64,000 bases of DNA, taken from NCBI GenBank assembly GCA_036399175.1, contig DASWNP010000036.1:1-64000 (forward strand), written 5' to 3'. The notes below the pieces were generated by a model. The model did no database searches. It was not told the origin of the DNA and worked only from the letters and a program-made list of their open reading frames with translations. The stretch is from DASWNP01 sp036399175 (GTDB taxonomy: Bacteria > Acidobacteriota > Blastocatellia > Pyrinomonadales > Pyrinomonadaceae). Positions 25,309 to 32,126 of the stretch are shown one piece after another; position 1 is the first letter of the stretch, and the number at the start of each line of letters is the position of its first letter. A program made the translations under genes and the position numbers.

Positions 25309-27552
25309 ATGGGAAAAATCGGAAACTTAGAGAAGATAGTCGAGCAGTTCGGGCCGCACCTGCACGACGAGCCGCACGGCGGCTGGCGTGCAGACCGCGT
25401 AATCGACAAGGTCGTGCCCACCCACTGCCCTTACTGCGCCGTGCAGTGCGGAATGAACCTGCTGGTCGAGCAGAACCACGTCGTCGGCTTCGAGCCGCGC
25501 TACGACTTCCCCGTCAACGAGGGTCGGCTGTGCCCGAAGGGCGTCACGGCCTACCTGCAAGTTCATCACCCCGACCGCCTGCTCTACCCGTTGATTAAGC
25601 GCAACGGCATGTTCGAGCGCGCGACGTGGGACGAGGCTCTCTCGCTCGTCGTCTCGAAGTTCAAGGAGTTGCAGGAGCGGCACGGCAAGGACGCCATCGG
25701 CGTCTATTCCGGCTCGTCTCTGACCACCGAGAAGACTTACCTGATGGGCAAGTTCGCGCGCGCGGGGTTGGGGACGCGCTACGTGGACTACAACGGGCGG
25801 CTCTGCATGGTGTCGGCCGCCGCAGGCAACAACAAGGCGTTCGGCATCGACCGCGCCGCCAACCCCTGGGACGACATCCCGCTCGCCGAGGTATTAATCC
25901 TCGCGGGCGCGAACGCCGCCGAGACCTTCCCCGTCCTCAACAAATTTCTCTGGCAGCAGAGAGACCGGGGCGGCGTCTGGATTATCATCGACCCGCGCGA
26001 GACGCCAACCGCGCGGCAAGGCGACATCCACCTCCAACTTCGACCCGGCACCGACGTTGCGCTCACAAACGGCATGCTCCACGTCCTCGTCCGAGAGAAG
26101 CTGATTGACGAAAACTTTATCGCCGCGCGCACGAACGGCTGGGACGAGACGCGCGAGCTGGCGCTCAGGTACACGCCGCAAGTCGCGTCGGAAATCTCGG
26201 GCGTGCCCGCCGAGAAGATAGTGCAGGCCGCGCTCACCTACGGTCGTGCCAAGACCGGCATGGTCATGCACGCGCGCGGCATCGAGCACCACACCAACGG
26301 CGTCAATAACGTCCTCTCCTACATCAACCTCGTCCTCGCCACCGGCAAAATCGGCGCGCCGGGGCGTGGCTACGGCACCATCACGGGACAGGGCAACGGG
26401 CAGGGCGGGCGCGAGCACGGGCAGAAGGCCGACCAACTGCCCGGTCAACGCTCAATTATGAACCCGGAGCACCGCAGGTACGTCTGCGGAGTGTGGGGTC
26501 TGCCCGAAGAAGAGCTGCCGCAGGCGGGCGTCTCCTGCGTCGAGATGTTCCAGAAGATGCGCGAGGGCGAGATACGCGGTCTTCTCTCCATCTGCAACAA
26601 CGTGATGGTGTCGCTCCCCGACATCAATCAGGTGCGTCGCTCGCTCGAAGGCTTGGACTTCTACGTTTGCATAGACTTCTTCATGTCCGAGGGCGCGCGC
26701 TACGCCGACGTGGTTTTGCCCGGCACGACCTGGGCAGAGGACGAAGGCGTGACGGCCAACAGCGAGGGGCGCGTCGTCAAAATCAACAAGGCCGCCCCGC
26801 CGCCCGGCGAGGCGCGCGAAGACTGGTGGATTGTGCAGGAGATAGCGCGCCGCATGGGACGCGGAAAGTATTTCCCTTTCAACAGCCCGCGCGAGATTTT
26901 CGAGGAACTGCGCGTTGCCTCAAAGGGCGGCAACGCAGACTACTACGGCATCACCTACGAGAAGATAGAGCGGCAGAACGGCGTCTTCTGGCCGTGCCCC
27001 TCGGAAGACCACCCCGGCACGCCGCGCCTCTTTGAAGAACGCTTCCAACACCCGGACGGACGCGCTCGCTTCCACGCCGTCGAGTACAACCCTCCGGCGG
27101 AAGTCCCCGACGAAGAGTACCCGCTCATCCTGACTTCGGGGCGCGTCGTCTATCAATACCTCTCCGGCAACCAGACGCGGCGCATCGGCTTCCTCGTTCA
27201 GCAGTGCCCCGAGCCTTACGTCGAGATACACCCGGAGACGGCGGCAAGGCTGAAAGTTTCGGACGGCGAGCGCGTGAAGGTTGTTTCGCGGCGCGGCGAG
27301 GGCGTCTTCCCCGTGCTGGTCGTGCGCACTATTCGCCCCGACACTATCTTCATCCCATATCACTGGGGCGAGCAGCTCGCGGCCAACCAGTTGACGAACG
27401 CGGCGCTCGACCCCACGTCGAAGATACCCGAATACAAGGCGTGCGCCGCGCGCGTCGAGAAGATACACACGCGAGAGCTGCCCATCCTCGGCAAGCAGAG
27501 GAAGGGCGCGGAGCGCAGCTCGGTCACGCGCATCAGTGACGGGGCGAAATAA
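25309..27552 (+). CDS. Molybdopterin (bis-PGD) nitrate reductase catalytic subunit, NasA/NapA type
   Basis: 747 residues. An N-terminal 4Fe-4S site is formed by Cys40, Cys43, Cys47 and Cys75 (CPYCAVQCG...RLCPKG). The Mo ligand is Cys166 in NGRLCMVSAAAGN, matching the RxCM(A/V)SA motif of Nap/Nas nitrate reductases rather than the Sec/Cys-His motif of formate dehydrogenase. Further signatures are GYGTITGQGNGQGGREHG and ADQLPGQR (Nas-like), VVLPGTTWAEDEGV and the C-terminal MoCo dinucleotide domain (ILTSGRVVYQYLSGNQTRR). No Tat signal is present, so it is cytoplasmic or held there. The ATG at 25309 is chosen; an upstream ATG at 25267 lies inside the hairpin. Confidence 0.88.
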   Translation: MGKIGNLEKIVEQFGPHLHDEPHGGWRADRVIDKVVPTHCPYCAVQCGMNLLVEQNHVVGFEPRYDFPVNEGRLCPKGVTAYLQVHHPDRLLYPLIKRNGMFERATWDEALSLVVSKFKELQERHGKDAIGVYSGSSLTTEKTYLMGKFARAGLGTRYVDYNGRLCMVSAAAGNNKAFGIDRAANPWDDIPLAEVLILAGANAAETFPVLNKFLWQQRDRGGVWIIIDPRETPTARQGDIHLQLRPGTDVALTNGMLHVLVREKLIDENFIAARTNGWDETRELALRYTPQVASEISGVPAEKIVQAALTYGRAKTGMVMHARGIEHHTNGVNNVLSYINLVLATGKIGAPGRGYGTITGQGNGQGGREHGQKADQLPGQRSIMNPEHRRYVCGVWGLPEEELPQAGVSCVEMFQKMREGEIRGLLSICNNVMVSLPDINQVRRSLEGLDFYVCIDFFMSEGARYADVVLPGTTWAEDEGVTANSEGRVVKINKAAPPPGEAREDWWIVQEIARRMGRGKYFPFNSPREIFEELRVASKGGNADYYGITYEKIERQNGVFWPCPSEDHPGTPRLFEERFQHPDGRARFHAVEYNPPAEVPDEEYPLILTSGRVVYQYLSGNQTRRIGFLVQQCPEPYVEIHPETAARLKVSDGERVKVVSRRGEGVFPVLVVRTIRPDTIFIPYHWGEQLAANQLTNAALDPTSKIPEYKACAARVEKIHTRELPILGKQRKGAERSSVTRISDGAK

Positions 27553-27674
27553 GCTGTCAGCGGTCAGCTTTCAGCCTTCAGCCAAACCCTTTAATCGAAG
27601 GCTCAGGCTGATGGATGAAACGACTGCTGGCGAAAAGTAAAAAGCTGAATGCTGAATGCTGAATGCTGAAAGCT
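27553..27674. repeat. Heptamer hairpin F (GCTGAAT family)
   Basis: Left array 27553-27583 (GCTGTCA GCGGTCA GCTTTCA GCCTTCA GCC) starts on the base after the TAA stop. Right array 27644-27674 is GCTGAAT GCTGAAT GCTGAAT GCTGAAA GCT. The arms pair imperfectly around a 60-nt loop. Confidence 0.88.
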
Positions 27675-27690
27675 ATTTTGAGAGCTATTT

Positions 27691-28344
27691 ATGGAAGAGA
27701 CGATGTTCATAGACCCGCAGCGGTGCATCGGCTGCCGGAGTTGTGTCGCGGCGTGCCGCGAGTGCGGGACGCACAAGGGCTACTCGATGATTTTCGTGGA
27801 CTACCTCGACCGCTCGGAGACGACGGCGACCATGCCCACCGTCTGCATGCACTGCACGGAGCCGACCTGCGCCTTGGTCTGCCCGGCCGATGCCATCAAG
27901 ATGTCGGAAGAGGGCATCGTCATGTCGGCCTTGAAGCCGCGCTGCCTCGACTGCCGCAACTGCGTCAACGCCTGCCCGTTCGGCGTGCCGAAGTACAACA
28001 CCGAGATGCACCTCCAGATGAAGTGCGATATGTGCTACGACCGGACGAGCGAGGGCTTGAAGCCGATGTGCGCGAGCGTTTGCCCGACGGGCGCGCTCTC
28101 CTTCGGCAAGTACGAGCAGATTGTGCCGCTCAGGCGCACCAAGCCGGTCAACGTCCACGTCTTCGGCAACCAGCGCGTCGAGACGAAAGTTTACCTGATG
28201 CTCCCGACCGACGCCGACGAAGTGCGCGTTGACGGTTGCGGCGTCTTCGAGGGTCGCCTGGGGTTGAGTACGCAGCAGGGCGAGACCGGCGAGTCGTGGA
28301 TAGACACACAGGTAGAGGAATCGGACAAGAGCAATGAGTTCTGA
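27691..28344 (+). CDS. Four-cluster [4Fe-4S] ferredoxin-type electron transfer subunit
   Basis: 217 residues of the DmsB/NrfC/NarH-like family. Sixteen Cys form four cluster sites: CIGCRSCVAAC (12-22), the VCMHCTEPTCALVCP group, CLDCRNCVNACPFG and CDMCYDRTSEG...CASVCPTG. A 65-residue C-terminal extension lacks Cys except one. It should carry electrons between the membrane or Rieske subunit and the Mo subunit. The Rieske gene start overlaps its stop by 11 bases. Confidence 0.9.
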   Translation: MEETMFIDPQRCIGCRSCVAACRECGTHKGYSMIFVDYLDRSETTATMPTVCMHCTEPTCALVCPADAIKMSEEGIVMSALKPRCLDCRNCVNACPFGVPKYNTEMHLQMKCDMCYDRTSEGLKPMCASVCPTGALSFGKYEQIVPLRRTKPVNVHVFGNQRVETKVYLMLPTDADEVRVDGCGVFEGRLGLSTQQGETGESWIDTQVEESDKSNEF

Positions 28345-28936
28345 AAACGCCAGCAACGAGTTCACGAGATTCGGACAGTCCGACGGCGCACAGCCTGACG
28401 CCCGTTCTGATGAAAGCGACGTGCGACGCGCCGTCGCGCCGCACCAGCGCGACTTCCCCTACGAGCGGGGCGAGGAGGCGCACGTCACGCGCCGCGAGTT
28501 CTGCAACTTCCTCGCGCTCACCTCGACGGCTCTCTTCGTCAGCGCCGCCGGGTTTGCCGCCAAGGCCGCGCTCGACTCGCGCAACATGGAGAGTTTCGCG
28601 CCCGCGAGGATTGAAGGCGCGGAGGCGCTTGCGCCCGGCGCGGCGCTCAACTTCCGCTACCCGACCGAGGACGACACGGCCATCCTCGTCCGCACGCAGG
28701 ACGGCGAGTATCACGCCTACGGGCAGAAGTGCACACACCTGGCCTGCCCCGTCTACTACGAGCGACAGCGCCAACGGCTCGAATGCCCGTGCCACGAGGG
28801 CGGCTTCGACGTGCGGACTGGTAACGTCCTCTATGGCCCGCCGCCGCGCCCGCTCGACGTGATTGTTTTAGAACGGCGCGGCGCGGAGGTCTGGGCTGTC
28901 GGAAGAAAGGCGGGCGCACATGAGCGTTCCGTTTAA
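28334..28936 (+). CDS. Tat-anchored Rieske [2Fe-2S] protein
   Basis: 200 residues. A 50-residue polar N-terminus precedes a twin-arginine motif (TRREF, Arg53-Arg54) and a hydrophobic helix (about 57-78), so the domain is probably exported while anchored. The Rieske cluster ligands are Cys133 and His135 (CTHLACP) and Cys151 and His154 (CPCHEGGFD); Cys138 and Cys153 could form the usual disulfide. The gene overlaps the ferredoxin gene and the next one, pointing to one complex. A Rieske subunit is unusual beside a cytoplasmic-looking nitrate reductase. Confidence 0.9.
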   Translation: MSSENASNEFTRFGQSDGAQPDARSDESDVRRAVAPHQRDFPYERGEEAHVTRREFCNFLALTSTALFVSAAGFAAKAALDSRNMESFAPARIEGAEALAPGAALNFRYPTEDDTAILVRTQDGEYHAYGQKCTHLACPVYYERQRQRLECPCHEGGFDVRTGNVLYGPPPRPLDVIVLERRGAEVWAVGRKAGAHERSV

Positions 28937-29270
28937 CTCGGGCGAAGACGCGCAGGCGCGGCGCAGGGCGCGCGAGACCCAGACTGTCTATCCTGTCGGG
29001 GAAGCTCAGGCAGGACGCAGGCGGACGGGCAGAGGGCAAACAGCCGTCGAGCAGGCGCGGCTCATCATGCTCGTGATGATTAACGTCGCACAGCTATGGA
29101 TTCTGGCCGCGACGGTCGAGGCGGCGCTCGCGCGCGAGACGGGCGAGTTGCTGCCGCTCGTCATCGCGTCGGGCGTCTGCTGGCTCGTCTCGCTCACAAT
29201 CATCCTCTGGTGGCGACCGGCCTCGCGCCGCCACACGAGCACAGGCTACATCCGCGAGAGGAAGAGATGA
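28920..29270 (+). CDS. Small two-helix membrane protein of the nitrate operon
   Basis: 116 residues: an Arg-rich cytoplasmic N-terminus (about 45 residues), two hydrophobic helices (about 47-68 and 80-99) and a basic tail. Overlaps the Rieske gene by 17 bases and the DUF3565 gene by 4 (ATGA). Probably a small structural subunit that fixes the complex to the membrane; no family recognised with certainty. Confidence 0.75.
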   Translation: MSVPFNSGEDAQARRRARETQTVYPVGEAQAGRRRTGRGQTAVEQARLIMLVMINVAQLWILAATVEAALARETGELLPLVIASGVCWLVSLTIILWWRPASRRHTSTGYIRERKR

Positions 29271-29470
29271 AGCGGCGCATCGTCGGATACGACAATGACG
29301 AAGAGGGTTATTGGCGCGCTCGTCTCGACTGCGGACACCCACAGCACGTGCGCCACGACCCGCCGCTCGTGACGCGCGAGTGGGTGCTGACGGACGAAGG
29401 CCGCGCCTCGCGCCTCGGCTACGAGCTTGACTGTAAGCGTTGCGACGAAGAGGAACGGCAGGAAGTATGA
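29267..29470 (+). CDS. DUF3565 family zinc-binding protein
   Basis: 67 residues. The start MKRRIVGYDNDEEGYW, the central DCGHPQHVRHDPP and the closing DCKRCDEEE match DUF3565, a short family found near nitrate and nitrite genes and elsewhere. Cys and His positions suggest a zinc knuckle. The ATG overlaps the TGA of the membrane protein gene. The stop lies in heptamer array G. Function unknown. Confidence 0.82.
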   Translation: MKRRIVGYDNDEEGYWRARLDCGHPQHVRHDPPLVTREWVLTDEGRASRLGYELDCKRCDEEERQEV

Positions 29471-29540
29471 AGTATGGACGATGAGCTGAAGTCTACTTGT
29501 ATTCAGTTCATCGTTCATCGTTCATCGTTCATCGTTCATC
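29462..29540. repeat. Heptamer array G (GTTCATC x5)
   Basis: Five perfect GTTCATC copies at 29506-29540 follow a short degenerate left arm (GAAGTAT GAAGTAT GGACGAT GAGCTGA, from 29462). ATGGACGATGAGCTG at 29473-29487 pairs 13 of 15 with 29504-29518. The TGA stop of the DUF3565 gene is inside the left arm. Confidence 0.88.
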
Positions 29541-29701
29541 GTTTCGTAAAATCCCCCAACACCTCCCTGCGGGTGCGAAGTAATCCTCACCCCTCCGGTA
29601 AGAGTTACCCCATTCCCCGGCATTTTGAGAGGCACGCCCATTGCAGTCGGATGCGCGAGGGAGTTTTGTCTCCGCTCAATTAATCATGCGAGGGAATGAT
29701 A

Positions 29702-30925
29702 ATGGGAGAAACTTTCAGACCCGGCGCGGCTCGCGCGCTCTTCTTTTCGACGACGGCTTTCGCCGTCTCTTTCGCCGTGTGGGGACTCATCGCGGCGCTC
29801 GCGCCGACGTTCACGCAAATTTATAAGCTCTCGGCGACGAGTAAGAGTCTGCTCATTGCCATCCCCGTCCTGCTCGGCTCAATCGGGCGGCTGCCGGCGG
29901 GGATGCTCGCCGACCGTTTCGGCGGCAGGCGAGTCTACGCCGCTCTGCTGATACTCTCGGCGCTGCCCGCCATCGCCATCGGCTTCTCGACGAGCTACAC
30001 GCAGCTCCTCTTCCTCGGCCTCTTCCTCGGCCTGGCGGGCACGACCTTTCCGGTCGGCGTCGGCTTCACCTCGAAGTGGTTCTCGGCTGAGAAGCAGGGT
30101 ACGGCGCTCGGCGTCTACGGCATGGGCAACATCGGCCAGTCCGTAGCCGTCTTCGGCGCGCCGGTGCTCGCCGCCTACGCCTTCGGCGGCGACTGGCGAC
30201 CCGTCTTCTACGCCTTCGCCGCGCTGGCGCTTCTTTGGGGCGTCGTCTTCTACCTCTTCGCGCGCGACGCGACGACGACCGCCGCGCCGAAGACTCTCGC
30301 CGAAAACCTCTCGGTTCTGCGGCGCGCGCCCGTGGCCTGGGTGCTCTCGCTCTTCTACTTCCTGACCTTCGGCGGCTTCGTCGCCCTCGGCATCTACCTG
30401 CCGACGCTTTTGAAAGACCTGTTCGGACTCACCGCCACCGACGCGGGCGCGCGCACGGCCGGCTTCGTCCTGCTGGCGACGCTGATGCGTCCGGTCGGCG
30501 GGTTGCTGGCCGACCGCATCGGCGGCGTCCGCGTGCTCGTCTACGTCTTCGCGGCGGTGGCGGGTCTGGGGCTGCTGATGGGCTGCCCCAACATCTGGAC
30601 ATTCACGGTCGGGGCGCTCGGCGCGGCCGCCGCGCTCGGACTCGGCAACGGCGCGGTCTTCAAGCTCGTCCCGCAGTTCTTCCCGAAAGAGACGGGGACG
30701 GTGACGGGGCTGGTCGGCGCTTTCGGGGGTCTCGGCGGCTTCTTCCCGCCGCTCGCCCTCGGCCTCATCCGCGACGCGACGGGCGGCTATGCATGGGGCT
30801 TCGTCTTCCTCGCCTGCTTCGCGCTCGCGTGTCTCGCCGTTCACTACTTCACGCTGGCACGTCCGGGCGGCGGGGCTAAGTCAACCAGAGCTACCGTCGG
30901 CGAGCCGCAGGCCGCACTTCGCTGA
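29702..30925 (+). CDS. NarK/NasA-type nitrate/nitrite MFS transporter
   Basis: 407 residues with 12 predicted helices. The nitrate porter signatures are recognisable: the first-half motif GLFLGLAGTTFPVGVGFTSKWF (key run AGTTFPVGV), the second-half nitrate signature GAAAALGLGNGAVFKLVPQFFP (key run LGNGAVFKLVPQFFP) and KETGTVTGLVGAFGGLGGFFPP. An Arg in the first half of the MFS loop (GMLADRFGGRR) is normal. It should import nitrate or export nitrite for the reductase encoded upstream. ATG at 29702 is preferred over 29696 because GAGGGA sits 6 nt before it. Confidence 0.92.
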   Translation: MGETFRPGAARALFFSTTAFAVSFAVWGLIAALAPTFTQIYKLSATSKSLLIAIPVLLGSIGRLPAGMLADRFGGRRVYAALLILSALPAIAIGFSTSYTQLLFLGLFLGLAGTTFPVGVGFTSKWFSAEKQGTALGVYGMGNIGQSVAVFGAPVLAAYAFGGDWRPVFYAFAALALLWGVVFYLFARDATTTAAPKTLAENLSVLRRAPVAWVLSLFYFLTFGGFVALGIYLPTLLKDLFGLTATDAGARTAGFVLLATLMRPVGGLLADRIGGVRVLVYVFAAVAGLGLLMGCPNIWTFTVGALGAAAALGLGNGAVFKLVPQFFPKETGTVTGLVGAFGGLGGFFPPLALGLIRDATGGYAWGFVFLACFALACLAVHYFTLARPGGGAKSTRATVGEPQAALR

Positions 30926-31027
30926 GGGTGGCGAGGCTCTTCCAGGTTGAGTGCTTGAAGGGAGTCTCGTGACGCTGAAACCGTTGAAGTGTGGGCTCAC
31001 ACAGCCGATGCCCCTTTACGACAAGCT

Positions 31028-31042
31028 GATTGCTGAGCAATC
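31028..31042. promoter_or_regulatory. Palindrome just before the crp/fnr gene
   Basis: GATTGCTGAGCAATC is a perfect 7+1+7 palindrome ending 9 nt before the ATG. A second inverted repeat GTGTG-GGCT-CACAC lies about 35 nt upstream. Both could be autoregulatory operators; the first would mask the ribosome site if bound or folded. Confidence 0.4.
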
Positions 31043-31051
31043 ATTGCCCTG

Positions 31052-31738
31052 ATGAGCATCGACAAAATCGCCGCCCTCGGTCGCACGCCGCTTTTCAAGG
31101 AACTGGACGCGGAACTCCTGCGTGCGCTCGCCGAGCGCGCCGTCGAGCGCCGCTTCCGAAAGGACGAGTTGCTGTTCGTCGCGGGCGAGGAGGCGCGCGG
31201 CCTCTACTGTATCGTCGAGGGGGCGGTGCGCGCCTTCCGCGAGAGTGCGGACGGACGCGAGCAGGTTATCCACGTCGAGCGCGCCGGTGCCACCATCGCC
31301 GAAGTGCCGGTCTTCGACGACGGCGTGTTTCCATCTTCGGTCGCCGCTGAGACCGACTCCACCCTCCTCTTCATCGACAAGCGGGACGTGAGGAATTTGT
31401 GCCGTGAGCACCCGCAGATTGCCCTCGCCGCGCTCAAAGTGCTCGCCGGGAGGCTCAGGCGCTGCGCCGAGCTGGTCGAGACGCTCTCCTTGCGCGAGGT
31501 GGGGCAGCGCGTCGCGCGCCTGTTGCTGGCCGAGGCGCACGCCAGAGGCGAACACACCAGAGAAGGCTTCAGCCTTACACTCACCAATCAGCAGATAGCG
31601 GCGCGAGTCGGCTCGGTACGTGAGGTAGTCTCGCGCGCTCTCGCGCGACTCCATCAGGACGGGCTCGTCACGCTCGAAGGCCGACGCCTGACAATCCCCG
31701 ATGAAGCGGCGCTCGCGTCATACGCCGACGAAGATTGA
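31052..31738 (+). CDS. Crp/Fnr family transcription regulator
   Basis: 228 residues: a cyclic-nucleotide-binding-like beta roll (about 10-125), dimer helix, and a winged helix-turn-helix (LTNQQIAARVGSVREVVSRALARL, key run RVGSVREVVSRAL). No N-terminal Cys set for an iron-sulfur cluster. The phosphate-binding cassette has Ser-Ser in place of the Arg-Ala/Thr pair, so cAMP binding is doubtful; a haem or NO ligand is possible. The location after the NarK-type gene suggests it controls nitrate reduction. Confidence 0.9.
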   Translation: MSIDKIAALGRTPLFKELDAELLRALAERAVERRFRKDELLFVAGEEARGLYCIVEGAVRAFRESADGREQVIHVERAGATIAEVPVFDDGVFPSSVAAETDSTLLFIDKRDVRNLCREHPQIALAALKVLAGRLRRCAELVETLSLREVGQRVARLLLAEAHARGEHTREGFSLTLTNQQIAARVGSVREVVSRALARLHQDGLVTLEGRRLTIPDEAALASYADED

Positions 31739-31822
31739 CGACTCGCCGGTGCAGATGGGTTCGACTTCAGTTTAGTCTTAGCATCTGCAATCACCTGACC
31801 GGACAATTCACGCTCTTCGCAC

Positions 31823-31862
31823 CGCGATGTGGGGTCGGAGAGTTCAAATCCCTCCGCATCGC
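31823..31862 (+). pseudogene. Truncated tRNA-like remnant (T arm and acceptor only)
   Basis: GCGATGT at 31823-31829 can pair with GCATCGC at 31855-31861, and between lies a T arm with loop TTCAAAT, but there is no room for D or anticodon arms. The stretch 31842-31857 is identical to 16 bp of tRNA-Pro at 21267-21282. It looks like the 3' end of a tRNA left by an insertion or deletion. Confidence 0.55.
31842..31857. repeat. Right copy of 16-bp direct repeat (candidate att site)
   Basis: GTTCAAATCCCTCCGC, identical and in the same orientation as in tRNA-Pro at 21267. Pairs of this kind often mark the ends of integrated islands. No integrase is visible between them. Confidence 0.5.
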
Positions 31863-32126
31863 TTCTTCTTAAAGTCTCACGCACCTCTGCTGCTTCTCCA
31901 AATAATCTTCTGCACAGCCTTCGGTCGCGGCCGTCTCTGCGCGAACGGGTTTAAGCGTGCCTGTCGAAAGCGCGTTGAGGGCTGGCATCCTTCGCGCCGC
32001 GAAAAGTTCTTCTCGACGAGTGATTCCTTTTCATTCCTTATTCCGCGTTATGAGATGGAAGCGCAATAGACGCTCCCGCAACTGAAATCATAAAGAGCAC
32101 GAATCATCTGCGATAGGAGTAAGGAT

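Larger units (their letters stand above)
31739..32126. other. Intergenic region with tRNA remnant
   Basis: About 390 bases. Holds the tRNA 3' fragment at 31823-31862 and, at its right end, the Shine-Dalgarno region (TAGGAGTAAGG) for the surface fibre gene. No ORF with coding character. Confidence 0.55.

Noticed and set aside
25309..27552. Mo subunit as formate dehydrogenase
   Set aside because: The residue after the Mo-ligand Cys is Met in a Nap/Nas-like motif rather than the His of formate dehydrogenases, and a NarK-type porter is linked.
29879..30844. Long minus-strand ORF opposite the NarK-type gene
   Set aside because: Shadow of a conserved MFS protein with biased Arg/Glu composition.
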